Shown here: in pieces, positions 17,212 through 26,707 of the stretch
How positions within the stretch are numbered: position 1 is the stretch's first letter
Layout of the letters: every line of letters begins with the position of its first letter
DNA from: Marifrigoribacter sp965178585
GTDB lineage: Bacteria > Bacteroidota > Bacteroidia > Flavobacteriales > Flavobacteriaceae
DNA length: 64,000 bases
Reading direction: 5' to 3'
Assembly (NCBI GenBank): GCA_965178585.1
Contig: OZ238267.1
Span: forward strand, 2,666,001-2,730,000
Made by a program: the position numbers and the translations under genes
The notes under the pieces: generated by a model
What the model was told of the DNA's origin: nothing
Seen by the model: only the letters and a program-made list of their open reading frames with translations
The model's database searches: none

Positions 17212-18927
17212 ATGCAAAAATATTTATTAATTGGAGTATTAGTTTTAGTTCATTTTTTATCATTTGGACAAAACTTAGAACAGAAATGGCAATTTTCAGG
17301 TATTGAAAATACAAACGGAAATTCAATAATAGATATTAATACTGAAAAGGATTACTTAAACCTTTCGGAAGGATCTTTTACCTATGAAATAGAAGCTAAA
17401 GAAAATTTAAAAGCTTCTGGAGAATATATGTTTCAAAACAAGTTGTTAGTATTTTATTACAATCAACCAAATGACACAATAAGAAAATACAAAATCACCG
17501 AACATACCGACTCTACTTTAGTTTTTACAGAAAATGGAACTCTTTACAATTTTAATTCCTTTGCTGAAGCAAAAAAAGAAGTCATAGTACAAACTAGTGA
17601 TTCTTCTGGTGTTGTTCCAAGTCAAGGAATATCATTTACAAGTGTTTGGCGAGGGGTATTAGGTATGATATCCTTGATTTTTATAGCATTTTTATTTAGC
17701 TCAAACCGAAAAGCAATTAATTGGAAAACAGTTGGAATTGGGTTAGCATTTCAGTTAATAATTGCTATTGGAGTATTAAAAGTATCCTTTGTTCAAAATG
17801 CTTTTGAAGCTGTCGGAAAAGTTTTTGTAAGTATATTAGACTTTACAAGAGCAGGAAGTAAATTCTTGTTTGAAGGTTTGGTGGTAGATATGGACACCTT
17901 CGGATTTATTTTTGCATTTCAAGTACTACCAACTATCATATTTTTCTCTGCCTTAACTTCTGTTTTATTCTATTTAGGTATCATTCAAAAAGTTGTAAAA
18001 GCATTTGGCTGGTTGTTATCTAAATTATTAAAAATATCTGGAGCCGAAAGTTTAAGTGTCGCTGGTAATATATTTTTAGGGCAAACTGAAGCACCACTTT
18101 TAATAAAAGCATATTTAGAAAAAATGAACAAATCTGAAATGCTTTTAGTAATGATTGGAGGTATGGCGACAGTTGCTGGAGCTGTTTTAGCTGCTTATAT
18201 TGGGTTCTTAGGAGGAGATGACCCTGTACTTAGGTTGTTATTTGCAAAGCATTTATTAGCAGCATCTGTTATGGCTGCACCGGGAGCTATTGTTATTTCC
18301 AAAATATTATACCCACAAACTGAGGAAGTAAATACCGACGTAGAAGTATCAACCGAAAAAATAGGAACCAATATACTAGATGCTATTGCTAACGGAACCA
18401 CTGAAGGATTACGATTAGCTGTAAATGTTGGGGCAATGCTTTTAGTATTTGTTGCTTTTATTGCCATGTTTAATGGCATTTTAGGTTGGGTTGGTGATTT
18501 TACAAATATCAATAGTTGGGTCTCAGAAAATTCTAGCTATAATAGTCTTTCATTAGAAGCCATATTAGGAACCGTTTTTGCACCTTTAATGTGGCTCATT
18601 GGAGTTGCAAAGGAGGATATGATGATGATGGGACAATTATTAGGTATTAAATTAGTTGCTAGTGAATTTGTAGGGTACATTCAACTAGCAGATCTTAAAA
18701 ATGTTGCTAACGCAACTCATTTAACGTATGAAAAGTCAATAATTATGGCAACATATATGTTATGTGGTTTTGCAAATTTCGCATCTATCGGTATTCAAAT
18801 TGGAGGGATAGGGTCTTTAGCACCTGGACAACGAAAAACCCTATCTAAATTTGGAATGAAAGCTCTTATTGGAGGTAGTATCGCATCATTAATTTCTGCT
18901 ACAATAGCCGGTATGATTATTGGGTAA
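17212..18927 (+). CDS. CNT-family nucleoside transporter with N-terminal secreted domain
   Basis: The protein has 571 residues. Residues 1-19 are a signal peptide (LSFGQ), and about 20-120 form a small beta-rich, lipocalin-like extracytoplasmic domain. From about 145 on lies a complete concentrative nucleoside transporter of the NupC type with the signature GQTEAPLLIK and the late CGFANFASIGIQIGG substrate/ion-site helix. It takes up nucleosides by H+ or Na+ symport. Classical NupC has about 400 residues, so the N-terminal part is an extension. It follows the nuclease gene closely. Confidence 0.9.
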   Translation: MQKYLLIGVLVLVHFLSFGQNLEQKWQFSGIENTNGNSIIDINTEKDYLNLSEGSFTYEIEAKENLKASGEYMFQNKLLVFYYNQPNDTIRKYKITEHTDSTLVFTENGTLYNFNSFAEAKKEVIVQTSDSSGVVPSQGISFTSVWRGVLGMISLIFIAFLFSSNRKAINWKTVGIGLAFQLIIAIGVLKVSFVQNAFEAVGKVFVSILDFTRAGSKFLFEGLVVDMDTFGFIFAFQVLPTIIFFSALTSVLFYLGIIQKVVKAFGWLLSKLLKISGAESLSVAGNIFLGQTEAPLLIKAYLEKMNKSEMLLVMIGGMATVAGAVLAAYIGFLGGDDPVLRLLFAKHLLAASVMAAPGAIVISKILYPQTEEVNTDVEVSTEKIGTNILDAIANGTTEGLRLAVNVGAMLLVFVAFIAMFNGILGWVGDFTNINSWVSENSSYNSLSLEAILGTVFAPLMWLIGVAKEDMMMMGQLLGIKLVASEFVGYIQLADLKNVANATHLTYEKSIIMATYMLCGFANFASIGIQIGGIGSLAPGQRKTLSKFGMKALIGGSIASLISATIAGMIIG

Positions 18928-18953
18928 CTCGTTAATAACTTTTAAAAGATAGT

Positions 18954-18988
18954 AAAGCTTTGGATATTCATTTTTGAAGCTTTTTTTT
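18954..18988 (+). terminator. Weak terminator after the nucleoside transporter
   Basis: A 7-bp stem AAAGCTT / AAGCTTT with a 16-base loop runs into a T-rich tract. Confidence 0.5.
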
Positions 18989-19053
18989 ATTTTTATCATC
19001 GAAGAAATAAAAGAAATTAATTTAAAAGATCCCTACCATCTCAGGGAGTAAAT

Positions 19054-19878
19054 ATGAAACAATACCACGACCTTATTAAACATGTTCTTGAAAACGGAAC
19101 AGTAAAACAAGATAGAACCGGCACAGGAACTAAGAGTGTTTTTGGCTACCAAATGCGATTCGATTTAAGTGAAGGATTCCCAATGGTAACCACAAAAAAA
19201 TTACATTTAAAATCCATTGTTCACGAATTATTGTGGTTTTTAAAAGGGGATACAAACATTAAATATCTTCAAGAAAACGGAGTTCGTATTTGGAACGAAT
19301 GGGCAGATGAAAATGGTGATTTAGGACCTGTTTATGGATATCAATGGAGGAATTGGAATGGAGATGAAATCGATCAAATAACCGAAATCATAGAAACGTT
19401 AAAAAACAATCCAGATAGCCGAAGAATGTTAGTTTCAGCTTGGAACCCAAGTGTATTACCTGATACCAGTAAATCCTTCTCAGAAAATGTTTCAAATGGC
19501 AAAGCTGCTTTACCACCTTGTCATGCCTTCTTTCAGTTTTATGTAGCAGATGGAAAATTATCTTGTCAGCTTTATCAACGTAGTGCAGATGTTTTTTTAG
19601 GAGTACCATTTAATATTGCATCCTATGCATTATTTACAATGATGATGGCTCAAGCTTGTGGTTTAGAAGCTGGAGATTTTATACACACATTTGGCGATGC
19701 TCACATATACAGCAATCATCAAGAGCAAGTTGACCTTCAATTATCAAGAGCCCCTAAACCTTTACCAAAAATGGTTTTAAATCCTGATGTGAAAAATATT
19801 TTTGATTTCACTTTCGATGATTTCACCTTAGTAGACTACGATCACCATCCTCATATAAAAGGTGCTGTGGCTGTTTAA
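19054..19878 (+). CDS. thyA: Thymidylate synthase
   Basis: The 274-residue enzyme converts dUMP to dTMP with methylenetetrahydrofolate. The catalytic cysteine is C156 in LPPCHAFFQF. Other marks are RTGTGTKSVFG at 21-31, the dUMP-binding arginines DSRRM, QRSADVFLGVPFNIASYA and GDAHIYSNH. It is about 10 residues longer than the E. coli enzyme because of an insert around 137-151, which I believe is common in Bacteroidetes. folA lies about 1 kb downstream, so the folate cycle pair is clustered. Confidence 0.97.
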   Translation: MKQYHDLIKHVLENGTVKQDRTGTGTKSVFGYQMRFDLSEGFPMVTTKKLHLKSIVHELLWFLKGDTNIKYLQENGVRIWNEWADENGDLGPVYGYQWRNWNGDEIDQITEIIETLKNNPDSRRMLVSAWNPSVLPDTSKSFSENVSNGKAALPPCHAFFQFYVADGKLSCQLYQRSADVFLGVPFNIASYALFTMMMAQACGLEAGDFIHTFGDAHIYSNHQEQVDLQLSRAPKPLPKMVLNPDVKNIFDFTFDDFTLVDYDHHPHIKGAVAV

Positions 19879-19889
19879 AAACTAAAAAT

Positions 19890-20414
19890 ATGAAGTTTAA
19901 AATAGCAATTCTATTTTTATTATTAATTACTACATATACTTTTTCTCAAATAACTGGTGATGATGAAATTATACCCATTCATAAAGTTAAAGAAAAAACA
20001 GAAAGTGATATTCCTTTTGCAATAATTGAAGAAGTTCCTGTTTATCCTGGATGCACTGGTAACAACAATATTTATTTAAAAAAATGTTTGTCCATTGAAA
20101 TATCTAATTTTATAAGTAGAAATTTTAATCTTGATGATATTATTCATGATAAGTGTATTTCTCGTTCTAGTAATGGTGTTTGTAAAAAATGGAAAAAAGG
20201 TTTAGAAATTTCAGGAGAAAATAAAATTATGGTTAATTTTAGAATTAGTAAAGAAGGGAATGTAGATAATATTCAAGCACAATCGAGATATCCAGAACTA
20301 AAAAACGAAGCAATTAGAGTAGTAAAATTATTGCCAAAAATGAAACCTGGTAAACAACAAGGTAAAAATGTAGGAGTCTTATACTCTTTACCAATTGCTT
20401 TTTCTGTAGAATAA
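19890..20414 (+). CDS. TonB C-terminal-domain protein (energy-transducer-like)
   Basis: This is a secreted protein of 174 residues with a signal peptide at 1-19 (YTFSQ). A divergent TonB C-terminal domain occupies about 110-174 (VNFRISKEGNVDNIQ, EAIRVVKLLPKMKPG, then SLPIAFSVE). There is no N-terminal cytoplasmic anchor, so it is not a standard TonB. Proteins like it are common in Flavobacteriia and may be periplasmic. It is 11 bases after thyA. Confidence 0.75.
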   Translation: MKFKIAILFLLLITTYTFSQITGDDEIIPIHKVKEKTESDIPFAIIEEVPVYPGCTGNNNIYLKKCLSIEISNFISRNFNLDDIIHDKCISRSSNGVCKKWKKGLEISGENKIMVNFRISKEGNVDNIQAQSRYPELKNEAIRVVKLLPKMKPGKQQGKNVGVLYSLPIAFSVE

Positions 20415-20427
20415 TAAACTTATAATT

Positions 20428-20850
20428 ATGTTTTCAAAATCTAAAAACGAATCACGAATCGAAGCAGAACAAAGAGAGCAGTACGAATATGCTAGAACCC
20501 GTATTCTTCAGAAAAAAGGACTGGTTTCTCATATTATTTATTTTATATCAGGTTCTATCATTTTAGCAATTATAAATCTTGCTTTAGGAATAGGGAAAGA
20601 TTTTACCCCTTTAGGTTATCATTGGTATGTTTGGGCTATAGTCATTTGGGCGTTTTTATTATTAACTCATGTTTTTAATGTCCTAATTAAAAATAGATTT
20701 ATGGGTAAAGAGTGGGAAAACAGGCAATTAGAAAAATTAAAAACACTACAGGAAAAAAAATTAATCGAATTAGATAAAATAGCAGAAGTAGAAGTAACAA
20801 AACAACTAGAGTCTGAAAAAAAAAACCTAGAAACGGAAGAGGAAATATGA
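20428..20850 (+). CDS. 2TM-domain membrane protein
   Basis: The protein has 140 residues. A short basic N-terminus (about 1-35) is followed by two transmembrane helices (about 37-57 and 66-86) of the 2TM family, with GYHWYVWAIVIWAFLLLTH in the second, and a charged, probably coiled-coil C-terminus (about 95-140). The function is unknown. Its last four bases (ATGA) overlap the start of folA, so the two are translationally coupled. Confidence 0.75.
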   Translation: MFSKSKNESRIEAEQREQYEYARTRILQKKGLVSHIIYFISGSIILAIINLALGIGKDFTPLGYHWYVWAIVIWAFLLLTHVFNVLIKNRFMGKEWENRQLEKLKTLQEKKLIELDKIAEVEVTKQLESEKKNLETEEEI

Positions 20851-21329
20851 TTACAATCATAGCTGCAGCAGGAAATAACAACGAACTAGGAAAAGACAAT
20901 GATTTAGTATGGCATTTACCAGATGACTTTAAACGATTTAAGAAACTCACAACGGGTCATCATATTATTATGGGAAGGAAAACATTTCAGTCATTTCCAA
21001 AACCATTACCTAATAGAATTCATATTGTTATTACTCGTAATAAAGATTATCATCCTGAAGGAGCCATCGTAGTTCATTCAATGAAAGATGCACTAGAAAT
21101 AGCAAAAGAAGATGAACAACCTTTTATTATTGGTGGTGGAGAAATTTATAAAATAGGAATGGAAGTAGCTGATAAAATTGAGCTAACTAGAGTAAATAAT
21201 AATTTTGAAGCTGATACATTTTTTCCAGAGATACCATCAGAAAAATGGGAGCTCGTTTATGAGGAAACTCACTCTAAAGATGAAAAACATAAATTTGATT
21301 TTTCATATCAAACCTATAATAGAAAATAA
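20847..21329 (+). CDS. folA: Dihydrofolate reductase
   Basis: The 160-residue enzyme reduces dihydrofolate to tetrahydrofolate with NADPH, regenerating the cofactor consumed by ThyA. Visible motifs are IAAAGNNNELGKDN, VWHLPDDFKRFK with the substrate-binding acid D27, HHIIMGRKTFQSF and FIIGGGEIYK. The start ATG overlaps the stop of the 2TM gene. Confidence 0.96.
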   Translation: MITIIAAAGNNNELGKDNDLVWHLPDDFKRFKKLTTGHHIIMGRKTFQSFPKPLPNRIHIVITRNKDYHPEGAIVVHSMKDALEIAKEDEQPFIIGGGEIYKIGMEVADKIELTRVNNNFEADTFFPEIPSEKWELVYEETHSKDEKHKFDFSYQTYNRK

Positions 21330-21349
21330 TAGATCTTGAAGGATTTAAA

Positions 21350-22195
21350 ATGAATAAAACCCTTCTAAAAATAGCATCAAAAAATAAGATTACAATCAAT
21401 AAAATATCTCCATTACATGGTGGGGATATTAATCAAGTTTTTTTATTAGCATGCAAGGAAGGAAATTTTGTAATTAAATTAAATGATGCTTCTAGATATC
21501 CTAAAATGTTTGAGACAGAAGCAAAAGGGTTAGATTTATTAAGAAGCTCAAATAGTTTTAAAATTCCTAAAGTAATATTTATCGGATCTGTTGACAACAC
21601 ATCTTACTTAACATTACAATACTTTTTTGAAGGAGAAAAAACACCTAAAAGCTGGAATCTTTTTTCAATTAATTTAGCAAAACTTCATAAAACCAAAAGT
21701 GATTATTTTGGACTAGACTACAACAATTACATAGGAAGTTTACCACAGTATAATTCTACAGAAAAAACTGCTTCCGATTTTTACATCAACCAACGACTTA
21801 TCCCACAAATAAAATTAGCTTCAAAAAATGGTTTTCATTTTAAAAAATTAGATGCTTTTTATAAAAATATATCTGAAGAAATCCCAAACGAACACCCCTC
21901 ATTAATTCATGGTGATTTGTGGAATGGAAACTATATGGTTTCAGATAAACAAGAACCAATTCTTATAGACCCTGCTGTTTCCTTTGGCCCACGAGAAATG
22001 GATTTAGCAATGATGAAATTATTCGGAGGTTTTACAAAAGATATATTTGCTGAATATGATGAAATATTTCCATTAGAAAATAAGTGGGAGGATCGAATTC
22101 AATTATGGCAACTATATTATTTATTAGTTCACCTTAACCTTTTTGGTAGCGATTACTTATCTCAAGTTAAACAGATAATTACGAAGTATTCCTAG
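21350..22195 (+). CDS. Fructosamine kinase-family protein
   Basis: The 281-residue protein has the aminoglycoside-phosphotransferase/fructosamine-kinase fold. The catalytic loop is LIHGDLWNGNYM and the metal-binding segment is LIDPAVSFGPREMDLAM. The family phosphorylates ketoamines on glycated protein so that they decompose (deglycation). The bacterial substrate is less certain. It lies 20 bases after folA on the same strand. Confidence 0.85.
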   Translation: MNKTLLKIASKNKITINKISPLHGGDINQVFLLACKEGNFVIKLNDASRYPKMFETEAKGLDLLRSSNSFKIPKVIFIGSVDNTSYLTLQYFFEGEKTPKSWNLFSINLAKLHKTKSDYFGLDYNNYIGSLPQYNSTEKTASDFYINQRLIPQIKLASKNGFHFKKLDAFYKNISEEIPNEHPSLIHGDLWNGNYMVSDKQEPILIDPAVSFGPREMDLAMMKLFGGFTKDIFAEYDEIFPLENKWEDRIQLWQLYYLLVHLNLFGSDYLSQVKQIITKYS

Positions 22196-22231
22196 AAAAA
22201 GCATATTTTTGCATAAAATAAAAACCTAACA

Positions 22232-23113
22232 ATGAAAGCATATATTTTTCCAGGTCAAGGAGCTCAATTTACAGGAATGGGCTTAGATTTATACGATAAC
22301 TCATCAAGAGCAAAAGATTTATTTAATCAAGCTAATGATACTTTAGGGTTTGATATTACAAAAATTATGTTTGAAGGAACTCCTGAAGAACTAAAAGAAA
22401 CCAAAGTAACTCAGCCAGCTATATTTTTGCATTCTACCATATTAGCAGAAGTTTTAGGAGATTCTTTTCAACCCGATATGGTTGCTGGACATTCATTAGG
22501 TGAAATATCTGCTTTAGTTGCCAATAAAACATTAGCATTTAATGACGGCCTGCAATTGGTTTACAAAAGAGCTTTAGCGATGCAAAAAGCTTGTGAAGCA
22601 AAACCTTCTACAATGGCTGCTGTTTTAAGTCTTGAAGATGCTGTTGTTGAAAAAATATGTGCAGATTCTCCGGGAATAGCGGTTGCTGCTAATTATAATT
22701 GCCCAGGTCAATTAGTGATTTCTGGTGAAGTTGAAGCTATTAATTTAGCGTGTGAAGCAATGAAAGAAGCTGGGGCAAGAAGAGCTCTTGTATTACCTGT
22801 TGGAGGTGCATTTCATAGTCCACTAATGGAACCAGCAGGGGAAGAATTAGCTGCTGCAATAGAAAACACTAAATTTTCTAACCCCGCTTGTCCAATTTAT
22901 CAAAATGTAAGTACTACAGCTGTAACAGACCCCTCTGAAATAAAAAAGAATTTAGTTTCTCAACTAACGGCACCCGTAAAATGGACTCAAAGCATGCAAC
23001 AAATGATTGCTGATGGAGCCACTCATTTTATTGAAGTAGGACCTGGAAATGTATTGCAAGGTTTAATGCGAAAAATAGATAGAAGCGTTACTACTGAAAA
23101 AGCTAGCTTATAG
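22232..23113 (+). CDS. fabD: Malonyl-CoA:ACP transacylase
   Basis: The 293-residue enzyme moves malonyl groups from CoA to acyl carrier protein for fatty acid synthesis. It begins with IFPGQGAQFTGMG, the nucleophile is S88 in GHSLGE, and the catalytic histidine is in GGAFHSPLM. Length and motif order are standard. A -7-like box TATTTTTG at 22204-22211 precedes it. Its stop codon abuts that of galE on the other strand with no gap. Confidence 0.96.
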   Translation: MKAYIFPGQGAQFTGMGLDLYDNSSRAKDLFNQANDTLGFDITKIMFEGTPEELKETKVTQPAIFLHSTILAEVLGDSFQPDMVAGHSLGEISALVANKTLAFNDGLQLVYKRALAMQKACEAKPSTMAAVLSLEDAVVEKICADSPGIAVAANYNCPGQLVISGEVEAINLACEAMKEAGARRALVLPVGGAFHSPLMEPAGEELAAAIENTKFSNPACPIYQNVSTTAVTDPSEIKKNLVSQLTAPVKWTQSMQQMIADGATHFIEVGPGNVLQGLMRKIDRSVTTEKASL

Positions 23114-24136
23114 TTATTTAATATTTCTAACTTTTTTCTCCCAATTCCAAGAGGAAAGTAAAGAATCCTCCATGGATTTTTCTGCTTTCCAACCTAATAT
23201 CTCATTAGCTTTTTTGGTATCGGCATAAACTGAAATTACATCACCAACTCGGCGATCCACTATTTTATAATTCAGTTTTTGTTGAGTTACTTTTTCGAAA
23301 GCTTTTACTACTTCTAAAACTGAACTCCCTGTTCCTGTACCAATGTTAAAAGTTTCGAATTGAGATTTATTCTTATTATTTAACAAACGTTGTAAAGCAA
23401 CTACATGAGCTTTAGCCAAATCTACTACATGAATATAGTCTCTAACACAGCTTCCATCTTCAGTTGGGTAATCATCTCCAAACACAGAAAGTTGTTCTCT
23501 TAATCCTGCAGCAGTTTGAGTTATAAAAGGAACTAAGTTTTGAGGAACTCCCATTGGAAGCTCTCCTATTTCAGCAGTATCATGTGCCCCAATCGGATTA
23601 AAATATCGAAGTGCTATTGATTTTAATTCGGATACAGAACAAGTGTCTTTTAAAATTTCTTCACTAATCTGTTTGGTATTCCCATAAGGAGAAGTTGCTT
23701 CTTTTACAGGAGCAGATTCATCTATAGGTAGTTTATCTGGCTCACCGTAAACCGTACAAGAAGAGCTAAATATAAAATTATTAATATTGTTCTTTTTACA
23801 TTCTTGTAGCAGATATATTAAGGTATTTAAATTGTTTTCGTAATATAATAATGGATTTTCAACACTCTCTCCCACTGCCTTGCTTGCAGCAAAATGAATG
23901 ATTCCAGCAATATCTTGATGATTTTTAAAAAATTGCAACACTTCATTTTTATGACGTAATTCCAATTTTTCAAACAAAGGTTTTTTATTTGAAATATGTG
24001 TAATTCCATCTAATACTTCAACAGAAGAATTTGAAAGATTGTCAATAATTATCACCTCAAATCCTGCATTTTGAAGTTCAACTACCGTATGAGAACCAAT
24101 ATAACCTAAACCTCCTGTTACTAGAATCTTCTTCAT
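23114..24136 (-). CDS. galE: UDP-glucose 4-epimerase
   Basis: The 340-residue short-chain dehydrogenase/reductase interconverts UDP-glucose and UDP-galactose. The NAD site is GGLGYIGSHT at 7-16, the catalytic SSSCTVYG serine and SPYGNTKQ (Tyr-x-x-x-Lys) follow, and the C-terminal part contains the NPIGAHD and DYPTEDGSCVRDYIHV segments typical of GalE. It supplies UDP-galactose for surface glycans, including possibly the island-encoded one. It lies 28 bases downstream of the aminotransferase gene on the same strand. Confidence 0.94.
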   Translation of the reverse strand: MKKILVTGGLGYIGSHTVVELQNAGFEVIIIDNLSNSSVEVLDGITHISNKKPLFEKLELRHKNEVLQFFKNHQDIAGIIHFAASKAVGESVENPLLYYENNLNTLIYLLQECKKNNINNFIFSSSCTVYGEPDKLPIDESAPVKEATSPYGNTKQISEEILKDTCSVSELKSIALRYFNPIGAHDTAEIGELPMGVPQNLVPFITQTAAGLREQLSVFGDDYPTEDGSCVRDYIHVVDLAKAHVVALQRLLNNKNKSQFETFNIGTGTGSSVLEVVKAFEKVTQQKLNYKIVDRRVGDVISVYADTKKANEILGWKAEKSMEDSLLSSWNWEKKVRNIK

Positions 24137-24164
24137 ATTTTATATAAAAATGAGTTTCCTTTAA

Positions 24165-25325
24165 TTAATTATTTTTCATAAAATTAATAACTGTCGAAGT
24201 GATAAATTCAATTTGTTCATCATCCAATTCAGTATGCATTGGTAAGGAAATCACTTCTTTTACTAGTTGATTGGTAACCTTAAAATTTTCTTCTCTATAT
24301 CTTTCGTCTAAATATGCTTTTTGTAAATGCAATGGAATTGGGTAATAAACACCACAAGGTATCCCGTTTTCATTTAAGTGTGCAGCTAATGCATCTCTAT
24401 CTACACCTTTAACCTTTAAAGTATATTGATGATATACATGACAATTGCAATTTTCTTTAGAACAGTTGTTCTGATCACAATAACAAGTTGGAGTTATAAT
24501 ATTTTCATTTCCAGAAAAAGCTTTTGTATATTTTGATGCAGCTAATCTTCTTGCTTTATTATAATCATTCAAGTTTGGAAGTTTTGCTCTTAACACAGCA
24601 GCTTGAATAGAATCTAATCGAGAATTTACTCCAACCACATCGTGATGATATCTTATATACATACCATGATTAACAATACCTCTTATAGTATGAGCTAAAT
24701 CATCATCATTAGTGAAAATTGCTCCTCCATCACCATAACAACCTAAGTTTTTAGATGGAAAAAATGAAGTTGACGCCACATGACCAATAGCTCCTGTTTT
24801 CTTTTTAGTTCCATTTTTTGAAGTATAATCTCCTCCTATTCCTTGAGCATTATCTTCTATCACAAATAAGTTATACTTATTTGCAAGCTCCATAATTTCA
24901 TCCATATTAGCTGCTAATCCAAATAAATGAACTGGCACAATAGCTTTGGTTTTTGGGGTTATTGCATTTTTAATAGCTTCAACATCGATATTAAATGATA
25001 CAGGATCCACATCTACTAAAACAGGAGTTAATCCTAATAACGCAATAACCTCTACAGTAGCTGCAAAGGTAAAATCGGCAGTAATTACTTCATCACCAGG
25101 TTTTAATCCTAAGCCCATCATAGATATCTGTAAAGCATCTGTACCGTTAGCACAGGGTATCACATGTTTTACACCTAAATACTCTTCCAATTCTTTTTGA
25201 AAAGCATGAACTTCAGGACCATTTACAAAAGCTGTTGTTTCAATTACATTTAAAATTGAAGAATCTACTTGCTCCTTTATTCTGCTATACTGACCCTTAA
25301 GGTCAACCATTTGTATCTTTTTCAT
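24165..25325 (-). CDS. DegT/DnrJ/EryC1-family sugar aminotransferase
   Basis: This PLP enzyme of 386 residues acts on keto-sugar nucleotides. K192 in PSKNLGCYGDGG forms the Schiff base, D158 (EDNAQG) and the GTDAL segment complete the PLP site. A cysteine-rich insert (C281, C283, C288, C293, C295 within 15 residues) precedes the conserved VYHQYTL, and such an insert is not usual for the family. It may bind a metal. galE follows downstream on the same strand, so both may serve nucleotide-sugar supply. The exact sugar is unknown. Confidence 0.88.
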   Translation of the reverse strand: MKKIQMVDLKGQYSRIKEQVDSSILNVIETTAFVNGPEVHAFQKELEEYLGVKHVIPCANGTDALQISMMGLGLKPGDEVITADFTFAATVEVIALLGLTPVLVDVDPVSFNIDVEAIKNAITPKTKAIVPVHLFGLAANMDEIMELANKYNLFVIEDNAQGIGGDYTSKNGTKKKTGAIGHVASTSFFPSKNLGCYGDGGAIFTNDDDLAHTIRGIVNHGMYIRYHHDVVGVNSRLDSIQAAVLRAKLPNLNDYNKARRLAASKYTKAFSGNENIITPTCYCDQNNCSKENCNCHVYHQYTLKVKGVDRDALAAHLNENGIPCGVYYPIPLHLQKAYLDERYREENFKVTNQLVKEVISLPMHTELDDEQIEFITSTVINFMKNN

Positions 25326-25461
25326 ATGTATCGCCCTAGAAAGTTGGGTAACTTTTAAAAACTATAAAGTTTAAAAATAAAAAACCAAAATTACAAAATT
25401 TGAAATCGGCAAACAATGTAATTCCATAAAGAAACGTATTTTAGCGTTACAGTAATTTTAG

Positions 25462-26703
25462 ATGCATTTATTATACAATTTTTTCACTTTTTTAAGCAGC
25501 AAGTTAATTTTGTTAAGTCCTTTATTTAGCAAAAAAATGAAATTGTTTGTTAATGGCAGAAAGACAGTTTTTGAAACTTTAAAAAATTCAATTCATCCCG
25601 ATGATAAAACGATTTGGTTTCATTGTGCATCTTTAGGAGAATACGAACAAGGGGTTCCGATTATGGAAGCTACTAAAATAGTATACCCAGATCATTTACT
25701 CATTGTTTCTTTTTTCTCTCCTTCAGGGTTTGAAGTAAAGAAAGATTCTTCACTTGCACACTTAACTGTTTACTTACCTATAGACACTGTTAATAATGCT
25801 AAAAAGTTTATTAAAGCCATTCACCCTTCATTAGCAGTTTTTGTTAAATATGAATTTTGGCCAAACTATTTATTTCAACTAAAAGAAAGTAAGGTTCCTA
25901 CATTATTAGTTTCAGGATTGTTTAGAAAAGGCCAACTATTTTTTAAACCCTATGGAGGATTTATGAGAAAAGCTTTAGATTGCTTTAATCATTTTTTTGT
26001 TCAAGATGATATTTCTGAAAAATTATTGAAAACAATTAATATTTCTCAAATCACGGTTAGTGGAGACACAAGGTTTGATCGTGTTTCTAACCAATTAAAA
26101 CAAGATAATACTTTAGATTTCATTTCGGACTTTAAACAAGACAACTTATGCATTGTTTGTGGTAGTACTTGGCCAGAAGATGAGGCAGTTTTGATTGATT
26201 ATATTAATAACGCTCCAGAAAACGTGAAATTTATCATTGCCCCTCATGAAATCGACTATTCTAAAATAGATTCCTTCAGAAATAAAATTCAAAAAAAGAG
26301 TGTATTATTTTCTGAAAAAGAAAATTCTATAGTTTCAGATTATAATGTATTTATTATTGATACTGTCGGACTACTTACTAAAATTTATTCTTATGCAGAT
26401 ATCGCTTATGTAGGTGGAGGAATGGGTTCTTCTGGACTACATAATATTTTAGAACCCGCAACTTTTGAGATCCCTGTCGTAATTGGCAAACATTTTGAAA
26501 AATTCCCTGAAGCTTCCAATCTTCAAAATCTAAAAGGTCTTTTTTCAATTTCAAATGCTTCAGAATGTTATCAAGTACTGGAAAAATTAGTTTCAGATTC
26601 AGAATTAAGATTAGAATGTGGCGAGAATGCTAGAAACTATATTGAAAACAATAAAGGAGCAACTTCAACTATAATGAATTTTGTAAAAGAACTAAAGTTA
26701 TAA
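25462..26703 (+). CDS. waaA: 3-deoxy-D-manno-octulosonic acid (Kdo) transferase
   Basis: The 413-residue membrane-associated glycosyltransferase of GT30 adds Kdo to lipid A precursor in LPS assembly. The N-terminal domain shows FHCASLGEYEQG with the catalytic glutamate, then VKYEFWPNY and VSGLFRKGQ. The C-terminal nucleotide-sugar domain has GDTRFDRV, CGSTWPEDE, APHEI and YVGGGMGSSGLHNILEP. Length and order are standard. Confidence 0.94.
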   Translation: MHLLYNFFTFLSSKLILLSPLFSKKMKLFVNGRKTVFETLKNSIHPDDKTIWFHCASLGEYEQGVPIMEATKIVYPDHLLIVSFFSPSGFEVKKDSSLAHLTVYLPIDTVNNAKKFIKAIHPSLAVFVKYEFWPNYLFQLKESKVPTLLVSGLFRKGQLFFKPYGGFMRKALDCFNHFFVQDDISEKLLKTINISQITVSGDTRFDRVSNQLKQDNTLDFISDFKQDNLCIVCGSTWPEDEAVLIDYINNAPENVKFIIAPHEIDYSKIDSFRNKIQKKSVLFSEKENSIVSDYNVFIIDTVGLLTKIYSYADIAYVGGGMGSSGLHNILEPATFEIPVVIGKHFEKFPEASNLQNLKGLFSISNASECYQVLEKLVSDSELRLECGENARNYIENNKGATSTIMNFVKELKL

Positions 26704-26707
26704 ACTC

